Under the pieces are notes generated by a model. It did not search any database. It saw only the letters and a program-made list of their open reading frames with translations, and was not told the DNA's origin. The translations under genes and the position numbers were made by a program. A DNA stretch of 64,000 bases from Adineta steineri (Eukaryota > Rotifera > Eurotatoria > Adinetida > Adinetidae): assembly GCA_905250115.1 (NCBI GenBank), contig CAJNOI010000039.1, positions 506,171 to 570,170 of the forward strand. The letters run 5' to 3'. Position 1 is the first letter of the stretch. Each line of letters opens with the position of its first letter. Positions 13,355 through 24,100 of the stretch are shown here, one piece after another.

Positions 13355-14294
13355 ATGAAACGAGTTAATACATATGAAAGCGCTGGTGATTCTGATGACG
13401 AATTTATAGAGTACGTATTTATTTTAGTTAAATTTTGAAAGAATATCTTAGACATTCAATAGAGAACTTTGTTTGATGTTGTGTTGATTTGTTTTCAAAC
13501 AAGAACAGGAAGGAAGATATATTTGTAAATAAGACAAAAATGGGAACGGAAACTAAGGAAAACATTATTGACATTCTAAATAGTTATGTTTTATTTGATT
13601 TAGTTCAAGTTTAAGTCCAAGAGATTATGATTATGAACATTTAACAAGTCGTAAGAAACGTCGTGGTGTTATTGAAAAACGTCGTCGTGATCGAATAAAT
13701 CATTGTCTAATGGAATTACGACGACTTGTTCCACAAGCCATATCAAAAGAAGGTTCAACTAAACTTGAAAAAGCTGAAATTTTACAAATGACTGTTGATC
13801 ATCTTCGTTCATTACAAAATATTAATAAAGGTATATTATTGAAAATTATTCTTTTGAAATAATATTTTTGTTGTTGTTGTGGTTAAATAGATTCAAATAA
13901 TTCTTGTCAAACATGGCCAATATTTGATGCACATGCTAGTGGTTTTCGTGAATGTATTGATGAAATATCACGTTATTTAATATCAGTTGAAGGTTTTGAT
14001 GTTCAACATCCACTTCGTTTACGTCTATTATCACATCTTGAATGTTTTACTGAAAGTAGTATAAGTCCATCAGTAAATCAATCATGGCCCGTAATACATC
14101 AACAAACACCAAGTGCATTTGCAACACCACCTTTATCATCTTATACAACTTCAACTATCGGATATCATCAACATCAACATCATCATCATCATCAAACAAA
14201 TCTAAATTTTAATATGAATCATTATCAACGGCCACCTATTGATTCATCTTGTCAATTGCCATCATCGTCAACATCATCATCATCATGTATTTAA
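13355..14294 (+). CDS. HEY: Hey-type bHLH-Orange transcriptional repressor
   Basis: Three exons (13355-13410, 13604-13830, 13891-14294) encode 228 residues. A bHLH domain spans roughly residues 30-90: [16 protein letters not shown] is the basic region, with Gly where Hes proteins have Pro, followed by LRRLVP, then [19 protein letters not shown]. The Gly is the mark of the Hey/HRT subfamily. An Orange domain follows ([18 protein letters not shown], then [13 protein letters not shown]). The tail is rich in His, Ser and Gln and ends in SSSCI; the YRPW motif of vertebrate Hey is not present. Hey factors are nuclear Notch-pathway repressors that bind E-box/N-box DNA as dimers. The first exon encodes an acidic 18-residue lead. 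Confidence 0.93.
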
Positions 14295-14813
14295 TTGATT
14301 TTGATTTTTCTTCTTCTTCTTTTTTTTTGAAAAAAACGTATGCTGTTTATATCTTATGTATGAAATTTAAGTGCTATAAAAATTGCTCACTAGAGATTCA
14401 TTTTCTCTTATATATATGTGTTTTCTTTTTTCGTTTTAACTCGATATCAGATCATCATTAACAGGAAAACAAAAGGAGTCATGTGTGTTTATAGGGAAAT
14501 AAATCTAAATGTATATATATATATATTTGTATTTTTTTAAGAAGCTAATTAGATGATGAGAATGGAAGAAAATTAGAACAATATGTATACAGATGGTTTA
14601 TTATCCATTTGTACAAGAGCACTTATGTTGGATATATATTAAATGAAAAGATATAATCGGATATTTTTAGATGAAAGGAAAGCATAGATTATGTTTTGAG
14701 TATAGAAGTATTAGACATCTTTTTTTGTTAGTTATTCTATAGGAAATTGAACTATTTATAATAGAATATTTTCAGATGTCAGACATCGGATGGATTTGTA
14801 TTTAATTTATAAG
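14295..14813. other. 3' region downstream of Hey
   Basis: AT-rich sequence with several AATAAA-like sites. It includes the Hey 3' UTR and no second gene. Confidence 0.4.
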
Positions 14814-14849
14814 TAGTTTCCCAAGGGGGAACAAACTGATTTCCATACT

Positions 14850-15002
14850 AGAAATCAAGTAGAAATCACGAGAAATCACGAGAAATCAAGAGAAATCAAG
14901 AGAAATCAAGAGAAATCTGAGAAATCAAAGAAATCATGAGAAATTAACAGAAATCACGGGAAATCAAAAAGAAATCAAAAAGAAATCAACAGAAATCAAA
15001 AG
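14850..15002 (+). repeat. AGAAATCANG minisatellite, left array
   Basis: About fourteen degenerate copies of a 9-11 bp unit (AGAAATCACG, AGAAATCAAG, AGAAATCAAA) in tandem inside the hAT MITE. A second, shorter array of the same unit lies at about 15168-15250, in the same orientation. Confidence 0.8.
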
Positions 15003-15004
15003 GT

Positions 15005-15146
15005 TGTGAGTGTAAGTTTGGGTGGGTGTAGAGTGTGGGTGGGTGTGGGTGTCACATGAATACAGTATCTACAGAGACACGGACACCCACCCGGTCACAC
15101 CCACACTCACCCACATCCACACGCATACGCACACCCACACATATCC
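15005..15146. repeat. G/T-rich tract with complementary A/C-rich tract
   Basis: 15005-15053 is a G/T-rich run with several GGGTG units and two TGTGGG hexamers. 15078-15146 is an A/C-rich run with many CACCC units. They can pair imperfectly as a long hairpin with a short loop around 15055-15075; the G-rich strand could also form a quadruplex. Confidence 0.6.
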
Positions 15147-15280
15147 CCAATTGATTTCCATGCTAGAAATCACAAGAAATCAACAGAAATCATGAGAAAT
15201 CATGGGAAATCACGAAAATGAAATTAGAAATCAAGAAATCAAGAAATCAGGAAATCAGTTTGTTCCCCCTTGTAGTTTCC

Positions 15281-16141
15281 TCTCTCTCTTATTAAAAGAA
15301 TCTATAAATATCTATATAGAAGCATTCTGTTTTGACATGATCAGCATACAATAGAAAAAGAATCATGAATAATAAACATATAATTCTTTTATTTTATGTC
15401 ATGAAGGCGGAAATACGCTATAGGAATTTTCAGCATAAAAATCATATCTATAAATGAGTTTCTTTTAACGGTTCGTTTGTTTTATAAAGATCTCCTGATA
15501 ATTTAAACCTATGAGGACAAACGACATTTAGACAAATGTACATGTTGTCACATAAATGATCGTTCATGTCAAAAACATATCTTCAATGGGATTGTATTCT
15601 ATTATAATAAGTATAACTAAATAGATTAAATAAAAGCGACATTGATTGACTTTGAAAATCCTTTGCAATAGATGACAAGAAATAGATAAGAAGAAAAAGC
15701 TGTGTAAGTACTATTTTAATTAAAAAAAAAGCGAAAACTATATTAGTTTGTTGCACTTTGCTTTGCCTAACAGAAAAAACACTAATTTGAGTAGACATGT
15801 TCAGAATAAAAATAAATAAGCTTCATCATGTCTCCATTGTATGTTAGTTAACAAAATTCTATTATTTGCAAGATCACAAGGTTAGGTATTCATATAGTGA
15901 ATATCTATTATTTGATCATAAGTCTTCAATTAAAAAAATTTGTTCTTATTCAAAGACCAATTTATCTTGTTTTTTTATATGTTTTTATTGTCTTATATAT
16001 TTGTTGCTTAAAATGTAAAACAAATACTTGAAGCTTCGAGAATAAGATTCGACATAAATGTATGACAACGGTTAATGATTAAATCAAAACAATAACAAGA
16101 AAAAAAATAACGTTTTTCTTTCTTTAATTGCATGGATCTTA
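15281..16141. other. Intergenic between hAT MITE and ProRS 3' end
   Basis: AT-rich, no credible coding exon, no repeat recognised. Confidence 0.4.
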
Positions 16142-18222
16142 TTAATAACTTCGACCGAATAATGTAAAATATTTTGCTTTTCTTTTACATTCGGGATGAC
16201 AACATTGTTGATCTTCAGCAAGTTTTTCTGGTTGATCAAATGGAATACATAAACCTTTAGCACCCATTGCTGGTGCACCTTCTTCAACAACAGCATCACT
16301 AGAAATAATAAATAAAATAAAATATATAAATCATCTTTTGTAATCATACCGAGCACTATCTTGTTTAATTTTGTCTTCACATGATGGTTCACCACAGAAT
16401 GGTGTTAACATTATACAAGAGTTATCTAGAGCTTTCAAGAAACCAGCCCAATCTTTAACAACTACGACATGACTATCAAGTTCAGCTTTAGCTTTTGTAT
16501 ATAAATCTTTATGCATTTGTTCGAGTATTTCACGTAGTTTTGTTTCACAATTATCTATTGAAATTGTTGATTTATTTCCTGTGTGACGAAGTACAACTGT
16601 TAATTGTGAACGTGATTTGTCATTTGGACCAAATTCAACACGAATTGGAACACCTTTCATTTCCCAGTGATTAAATTTCCATCCTGGTGAATAATTATCT
16701 CTATAATCACCATATACACGTATTCCGGCCTTTTTTAATTTTCCTTCAACATCTTTACATGTTTGAATTAATGCCTCTTCATCTTCTTTAGATAATGATG
16801 CTGTTATACCACATGGAACAATAACAACCTAAATAGACAATTTTTATTAAATTCGATTTTTACTCATGAACAAAAGATGAGAACTCAATATTCTTATGAT
16901 ACATACTTGATATTTAGCAATGCGTGGTGGTAAAACTAAACCTTTATTATCTCCATGTATCATTGTCATAACACCGATAGTTCGTGTTGTTAAACCCCAT
17001 GAATTTTGATATACATATTGTTTTGCTTGTGTTTGTGGGTCTTCAAATGTAATATCAAACATTTTCGAAAAATTTTGACCTAAATGATGTGATGTTGCTG
17101 CTTGAATTCCTCTTCCACTTGCAGCAATATAACCTTCAATTGTTGTTGTCCAATCTGCACCAGCAAATTTTTCTTTTTCTGTTTTACGTCCTTTAATAAC
17201 TGGTATAGCAAGTAAATCTGTATAAACTCTTGTATATAAATCAAGAATTTGATAAACTTCTTCTGAAGCTTCTTTTTCTGTGGCCCATGCTGTATGACCT
17301 TCTTGCCAAAGAAATTCTCTTGTACGAAGAAATGGTTGAGGATTTTTAAATTCCCATCTAACAACATTATTCCATTGATTTAATTTTAATGGAAGATCAC
17401 GATGAGATTGTATCCATTTAGCATAGGCTGGATACATAATAGTTTCACTTGTTGGACGTACAGCGATGGGTTGAGCTAAATCACTATCACCTGATTTAGT
17501 TACCCAAGCAACTTCTGGAGAGAAATCTGCAATATGAGTTTGTTCTCGATGAAGTGCAGCATAAGAAACAAACAATGGAAAATAACAATTTTGTACACCC
17601 ATTTCAGTAATTTCATCATCAATAAAAGCTTTTATTTTTTCCCAAAGAAAATATGCCCATGGACGAAGTATATAACATCCAGATACATCATAATTTTCAA
17701 TTAATTCACCTTTACGTACAACTTGTCCATACCAATCAGCAAGATTTTCTTCTTTTTTAAATTCAATACCAAGTCTAGAAAGTTTTTATTTTTAGAATAT
17801 AATTTCTTTTTTTAATAATCGAATTTACTTGGTTTGTTTTTTTAAATCTGTTTGACCAGATGCTGATGTTTGTTCATTTTCAGATTGTTTTGCTGCTGCT
17901 GCTGCTGGTTTCTTTTCTTTTTCAGATTGTTTTGTTACTACTGCTGCTGGTTTTTTTTCTTTTTCTTTACGTGCTGGAGCAGCTCCACTTGATGGAACAT
18001 CACTACCTGTTAATGTTTTATATTGTTCTTTTAATTTTAATAATTCTTGTACAGCAGCTGTGACTTCATCCTTTAATAAAAAAGATAATTATGAAAAAAC
18101 AAATATCACCTTTTACATACTTTATTAGGATTAGCATCACTTTTTAATTTACGAACAAGATTGCCTTGTTCATCGATACGAGATTTTAAATTTTCGATAT
18201 CGCTACTATCATTTGAAGTCAT
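16142..18222 (-). CDS. PARS: WHEP-prolyl-tRNA synthetase unit of the EPRS locus
   Basis: Class II prolyl-tRNA synthetase, charging tRNA-Pro in the cytosol. The first exon (18121-18222) starts at ATG with MTSNDSSD and encodes the first half of a WHEP tRNA-binding domain. The second begins at 18070 ([11 protein letters not shown]) with the other half. A charged linker with two near-identical KPAA/KQSEKEK-type repeats follows, then the catalytic core: [32 protein letters not shown] (motif 2 region), [10 protein letters not shown], and [12 protein letters not shown]. The anticodon-binding and C-terminal zinc-like domain ends [10 protein letters not shown], the classic eukaryotic/archaeal-type ProRS terminus. 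The preceding splice acceptor AG at 18223-18224 cannot join in frame to the upstream GluRS exon (it gives TGA after four codons), so this exon must act as a first exon. GluRS lies upstream on the same strand; see the finding on the locus. Confidence 0.88.
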
Positions 18223-18316
18223 CCTTTTCGATATGTAAAGAAATATTCGATGGGTGACGTGTACATATATATATTACTAACGACCAATCTTTCTTTTTCT
18301 TTTCCTCAGCGAAAAT

Positions 18317-18337
18317 TTTATTTAAATCGTTTTTATT
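18317..18337 (-). promoter_or_regulatory. Two AATAAA poly(A) signals between GluRS and ProRS units
   Basis: On the minus strand AATAAA occurs at 18322-18317 and 18337-18332, about 20-40 nt past the in-frame TAG (18354-18356) that ends GluRS if its last donor is not used. This placement suits a real transcript end inside the locus, although AATAAA is common in AT-rich DNA. Confidence 0.5.
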
Positions 18338-18353
18338 TTATCGGTAGAGATCG

Positions 18354-20725
18354 CTACTTTTCGGAAATAATTCTTATCAGTTTCGAACTTACTTTTGGTG
18401 CTGATTTATTTGTTTTAAGTTCGCGCACTTTATCTCCTTGTTGAGTTATTTTTTCAAGAAGTTTATCAGCTTCAGCAGATGTCACTGTTGTTGAAGATGT
18501 TGTAGTAGCGGCGGCGGCGGCGTCGGCTGGTTTCTTATTTTCTTTTTGTGCTGATGCATTCGATGGTTTATATTCACTACCGGTTAATGTTTTATATTGA
18601 TTTTTTAATGATAAAAGTTCTTGAACTGCAGCAGTGACATCATCCTTAGAAAAAGAAAAATTCGTTTTTTTATTTGAAAATTTATCTAGATCTATTTACT
18701 TTTGGTGTTGATTTATTTGCTTTTAAATCTCGAACTTTATCACCTTGTAAAGTAATTTGTTCGACTAATTTATCTGCTTCAGGACTTGATACTACTGCTG
18801 CTGATTTTGATTTATCATTAGAAGCATTTGCTGCTGCTGCTGTAGCTGCAGTATCCGTTGATTTTAACGATGTTGGTTTCTCTTTTGTACCACCATCTGG
18901 GATATTGAATAAACAGCATGGTTGTTTAGTTGCAGCATCATATGGTGAATCACATATATAATAACCTTTGCGAAGAATTTGAATAATATCTCCTTTTTTC
19001 AAATGTGCCATATCAGGTTCACCAACAATATCATATTGAGTCTTTGATGCATAATTAACAAAATTTTCAAATGTATCACCTTCGTCAAGTTTAGCTTTAG
19101 TCATTATATTCTCAAAGTGAATACAATTCACCGGTGTTAATGGTGCTTGACTTGTTTCAGCAAGCCATGTTATTTTAAGTGTATTTTTAAAATCTTTATT
19201 ATCTAACTGAGTTTCACCTTCAATCAGTTCGATTTCACCGGAATCCTTCTTTTGAACTCGATTGATTTTAACATTTCCCCAATTCATCAAAGTAATAATT
19301 TGTCCATCGTTGATTAATACTGCATCATCTTTTTCGATAAATACAGTTGAACCATAATAGACATTTTTCATTCCAATGCTTGCATCTTTAGGATGTTTTT
19401 GATGTTGTTGACATTCTTCTTTAGTTACATTTTTTAAATGCAATTTAACAAGTTGATTTTTTAATAATGCACTAAAACGTGGTGCTACTGGATCGATATA
19501 TTTTTTATTAAATGCCCAAATTTTATCCCAATCCATTAAAACAACGGATCGTGATGAACCTTGTGCAATAATAAATTGTCGAAGACCATCAACAGTCATA
19601 CCACGTCGAAGTATACCACGTACAGTTGGTAAACGTGGATCATCCCAGCCATCAACAATTTTTTCATTAACAAACCATGTTAATTTTCGTTTGGATAATA
19701 CTGTATACTGCATATTAAGACGTGCATATTCATAGATAAATGGTTTTCGAAGACCAAGAGCATCAAGAATCCAATAATATTGTTCATCTCGATCGTGATA
19801 TTCAGTTGTTCGAAGAGCATGAGTAACTAAATAAATAAAATTAGAAAAAAAAGAAAAATCTTGTGATTAACTCTTCTTACCTCCTTCAATACAATCAACA
19901 ATCGGACAAGCAAAATCATATGTTGGATATACTCTTTTCAAATAAAAAAAAATACAGATTTAAATTGAATAAATATCTTTTATTCACTTACTTGTATTTA
20001 TTTCCTGTTCGTACATGTTCCTCTGGCTTACAGCGATAAATTGTTGGATCACGCATACAACCATTATTAGCATTCATATTAATTTTGAGACGAACACAAC
20101 ATTTTTTACCATGTTCATTTCCAGCAATCATATCCGACCACATTTGTAAATTTTTTTCGACACTATTATTTCGATTACTTGATTCTTGACGATGTTCACG
20201 TTGATTTTTCATTTCTTCTGGTTCTGTATCATCACAATAAGCAGTACCTTTTTCAATCAATTGTTTACAATAATCCATTAAAACATCAAAATGATCAGAT
20301 GAATGTGAAAATCGATCATATGTAACACCTAACATTTTTAAGTCTTCAAGAATAACCTGTGTTAAACAAAATTGAATTAAGATAAATAAGACAGATTGAT
20401 TGATTTAATTAAATACCTTTTCAAATTCAGCATTTTCTTTAGCTGGATTTGTGTCATCGAAACGCATAATTAATGTACCTTTAAAATTTTTTTGATAATA
20501 TTGATTAAGAAGTGCTGCTTTAGCATGACCAATATGTAAATATCTAATATATAAACAATTATTTAATTCATAAAATATTTATAAATGCTAAACGAACCCG
20601 CTAGCTTCTGGTGGAAATCGTACGACAACTTCACCTTCTTTAGCATTTGGTAATTCGACAAATTTACCTTCGTCTTTCATAGCTGGTTTTTGTGAGACGT
20701 TACTAGTTGATGCACCGTCTGTCAT
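18354..20725 (-). CDS. EARS/EPRS: Glutamyl-tRNA synthetase unit of the EPRS locus
   Basis: Class I glutamyl-tRNA synthetase of the eukaryotic cytosolic type. It starts at 20725 (MTDGASTSN) and soon reaches [20 protein letters not shown] with the HIGH motif. It continues through [38 protein letters not shown], then [13 protein letters not shown] (the KMSKS-equivalent loop) and [15 protein letters not shown], and the anticodon-binding beta-barrels. One complete WHEP domain follows ([19 protein letters not shown] joined to [13 protein letters not shown]), then the first half of a second. Read straight through, the frame ends after [12 protein letters not shown] at TAG 18354-18356. The GTAAGT donor at 18392 could instead splice to 18070 in phase 0 and fuse to ProRS as in metazoan EPRS. 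The N-terminal GST-like domain of vertebrate EPRS is absent. Confidence 0.9.
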
Positions 20726-21516
20726 AATTGATTCTCAATGAAACTGAAAATAGATCAAAGAATATAAATATGTGTATACTGATATATATTTCGTCAGCTA
20801 CAAATGACAAAATAGATGATGCAATGAGTTTTATGTGTCATCATAACTTATTTTTCTGAAGAAATTATTATAGAAGAATGAAAAAAAACTACTCTGCTTA
20901 TCGAAAAGATGATTCTTAGTTAGAAAATTATATACTATACTAATAATGAAGAAGATATCATGTTTAATAATATCAATATTATATAGGAGACAAAGATATA
21001 GCATTGATATAATTTTTCAAATAGAATAAATAAAAAGAACTTTCGGCGTATTTAATCTAGTTATTCTAAGAGAAAAATAAATACTTCGTTTAGTCAAAAA
21101 AGAATTCTTACTACTTAAGAATAGCTAAAAATAGATCTATACATATATATACACACATTATTACCAACTAATTTCGCCAATCAAAATCAAGAATTGATAA
21201 CATAATTTTATACTTATATTTATCATGAATAAAAGTCTATTTCTAATATCAATTCACTCTATTTCATTCTGGATCTTTAAAAAATAGTAAGAAAAAAGAA
21301 TTTATAGATGGCGCCAGATGAATATCGATTATCTGTAACGAAAATTACAATTAGGCAGTTAGTTATCATCATTGAATAGACCTCATCTATAAAAACTTAT
21401 TGCGTTGATATATAACTGATATAACATGTTTTGAATGCAACTAAATTACAAAAGCCATTATATGTTTCTTTATTCATTTCCCAAAAACTATCTTTTTTCT
21501 ACGTAGGCGAAGTTGG
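20726..21516. other. Intergenic upstream of GluRS
   Basis: AT-rich sequence presumed to include the GluRS promoter. No gene, repeat or RNA is recognised. Confidence 0.4.
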
Positions 21517-22277
21517 CTCCATATTCGTTTGTGAACGTGCTCCAACTATTCTAACTAGGGTTTCAAGTGTAATTCGATGAGATCTATCGAATCATATCCT
21601 CGAGTGTTAGATAGTTGAAGGTATATACTCATAAAAACCAAAATATCGGTATTTTACAGTAAATTCCTTAATAGCTCATAATCCTGTTCCAAATGTAACG
21701 CCTTAAGTTGTATTTGACTTTATGATTAGTGTATGTGATCCAAAATAAATTAAATTATTTTCTTCTTTCCAAATACCAAACCTTGAAAACAGATGTTCTA
21801 TCGGTTGAGAATAAAAGTTCGGTTTTTTTACGGATATGTGAGTCGATAAAAGAAATATCTGACTTATAACAGTAACTCATTGAAAATATTCAGTTTGCCT
21901 ACATGTATTGTGTTCATAAAAGTCTACGAATTATATCTAAAGAATATTATTTTTAAAATTTAATTACATAAAATATTTCCGATGAACAATCTCTTTCTAG
22001 AATTTGAATTGGTTTTGTTTTTATTCTTTTTAATATTAAAACTTTTTACATTAAACTATCGCTTCGTTTTCTTAATTGAATGTATAAGATTAACTCTTCC
22101 TTCTTTTTTAATAATTCTATAGTTTTATTAGATAGAAACATACATAAGATATAAAATGATTTTTCACTAACACTTTCAGTTATACAAAATTCAAAGTTGC
22201 CATTCGACAGATCTCATCATAGCACACTTAAAACTCTAGCTAAGATAGTTGGAACACCGTCATGAACGGATATGAGA
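21517..22277. mobile_element. Decayed element with long imperfect terminal inverted repeats
   Basis: A segment at 21517-21592 is an inverted, diverged copy of 22202-22277. Shared blocks include TCCAACTAT, TTTAAGTGT/TTCAAGTGT and GATGAGATCT. By eye about three quarters of positions match over some 75 bp. The arrangement is that of a non-autonomous DNA transposon of about 760 bp. No target duplication or transposase is clear, so the superfamily is unknown and the copy looks old. Confidence 0.55.
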
Positions 22278-23173
22278 TAGTTTTACCAGATGGTTACTGT
22301 AACTACCCTAGTAAAAACCCGTTATTTGTTAATTTTTAGAGACATGATTTGAACTATGGAAATATTCCATAATATAGTTCTGGTCGAAGTATTGAAAGAT
22401 ATTGGTCATTAAAAAATCTAGATATAGACAATAATAGTTTGGAAGCTTAATCACCGTTCGATTCATTTAGGAATAAAACGCGACTATTTATATGACAAGA
22501 AATGGTGATATTGGATTATTCCTATTTCTTGTAATACAATAGAATCTAGGTAAACACTTAAGTGATGTCCTTTCATTCATCACTTAGAAATTTCAACATA
22601 AGTAAAAAGAACAAAAGAACGAATTAAGATAACGAACGGAAAATACTATATGAACATATATGTGAGAGAGAAGAATTTATCCCATATGGTCATATATGAA
22701 TAAAAGAAAGAAAATACCAGATAGACAGACACATGTAAAGAAAAGAAAGAGTAGCGAACAAATAATACATGTGTTCGCTTACAAATGTTAAACTGATGTT
22801 CCTTGGTCAGTATTAATTTCATTTGATTCATCAGAACTACGTGTTTTTCTTCTTATCGTTGCTTCGGTGAAAAACGCGTGTATGAAGAAAGATAATATCA
22901 TCGATAATATGATCAAAATCTAATATTCTCTTGGACTTGGTAAAATAGCGATACATTAATCAAAAATATGACAATTCGAAAAAAAGACAACTAAATAAAA
23001 AAAATTTAAATTTAGATTAGATTAAATATAAAAATCTTTAATACTTTAAAGTTGAATATATGTTTATTTGGGCAACTTGAGTTAGATGTCTTATAGAAAA
23101 TGATCGACATACATAGTGAAATGACTTGTACAAATAAAATAGAACCAGCTAACCAATAAATGTTGTACGATTC
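22278..23173. other. Gene-poor AT-rich stretch
   Basis: No coding exon, RNA or repeat is supported. Short open frames have no recognisable content. Confidence 0.4.
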
Positions 23174-23175
23174 TA

Positions 23176-24098
23176 CAGTGCTTTGCATCGTAACACGACC
23201 TGAAAACTTGATTTTTTTCAGTTTTGACACTTTTTACTCTTTCTCATTTTTCCTTAGCATTAAAAGATATTGATTGTATAATATCTATATGGTCATACAG
23301 AGGGACCCACTAGCTACGATTAGCCCTAGTTGCGAACACCGTCACTGCTCTTACATATAAACAATTATTTATTTTTTTGTAAAACTGTCTCTTTTTTATC
23401 TTGATTTTTACTGATCACTGCTGAGGAATTTTTGCAGTGTCATGTGCCTGTTGTACGCTTACATAAGCTAGCGATCATTGACCAATAGCGCTCCACTTAA
23501 TCTCTCTTATTTACTTATTTATAAAAAAATGAACACTGATCTCGATAATCGTGATAATCTTGATCATAACGGTTGTTGACTATATACTGCTAGAAAACGA
23601 AAGCAATCAGCAGCATTGATTCAATTTATGTCAAAGACATGAACAAGCTGTACGTAGACAAACGGCGTCTAGATATAGTGCTAAATTAACATAATGGATA
23701 GATAAATTAAAATGGTCACATCAGAGTATTCAATCATCTTATTGTGACAATTTAACTGCTCTGTTGGTGATACTTAATATCAGGTTAGAGGATATCGATC
23801 TAACACAAACAGAAACTCACTGTGGATGTCATTTTCTATTGTAAATTAGTTATTACATTTATCAAATAAATAAGTTTTTAAGCTGAAAAAATTCATGTCA
23901 CACTTGATTTTTTCGTCTATCTTTATTATATTTTTTTATAAAGTCAATATGATGATTTATCCATTCTATTATGCCATTAGGTAGACTATGCTTTCCCTTA
24001 GTATACCCCCAAGTATGACCAAAAAATAACGAGAAACTATTGCAGGAGAAATAATCTAAAAAAAACTACCGTAGGTCGTGTTACGATGCAAAGCACTG
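23176..24098. mobile_element. Tc1/mariner-type non-autonomous transposon
   Basis: Perfect inverted repeats of about 26 bp beginning CAGTGCTTTGCATCGTAACA lie at 23176 and, reversed, at 24098. Each is flanked by TA (23174-23175 and 24099-24100). CAGTG ends with a TA duplication are typical of Tc1/mariner elements. The 923-bp length is below the 1.3-1.6 kb of complete copies. I could not find the DDE/D transposase signature in any frame, so it is either a MITE or a heavily decayed copy. Confidence 0.8.
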
Positions 24099-24100
24099 TA

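Larger units (their letters stand above)
14822..15272. mobile_element. hAT-type MITE with internal minisatellite and GT/AC hairpin core
   Basis: A 451-bp element. Its ends are perfect inverted repeats of 23 bp beginning CAAGGGGGAACAAACTGAT, and it is flanked by identical 8-bp direct repeats TAGTTTCC (14814-14821 and 15273-15280). An 8-bp duplication with CA(A)GGG-type ends is the hAT signature. There is no transposase; inside are about 10-bp AGAAATCANG repeats on both sides and a G/T-rich tract followed by its A/C-rich counterpart. The intact duplication suggests a fairly recent insertion. Confidence 0.85.

Noticed and set aside
14850-15250. Regularly spaced repeats resembling a CRISPR array
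   Set aside because: Units are about 10 bp, degenerate, without unique spacers, lie inside a hAT MITE, and the genome is eukaryotic.
18250-18444. Plus-strand open frame across the GluRS/ProRS junction
   Set aside because: It is antisense to the GluRS 3' exon and its spacer and has no recognisable content.
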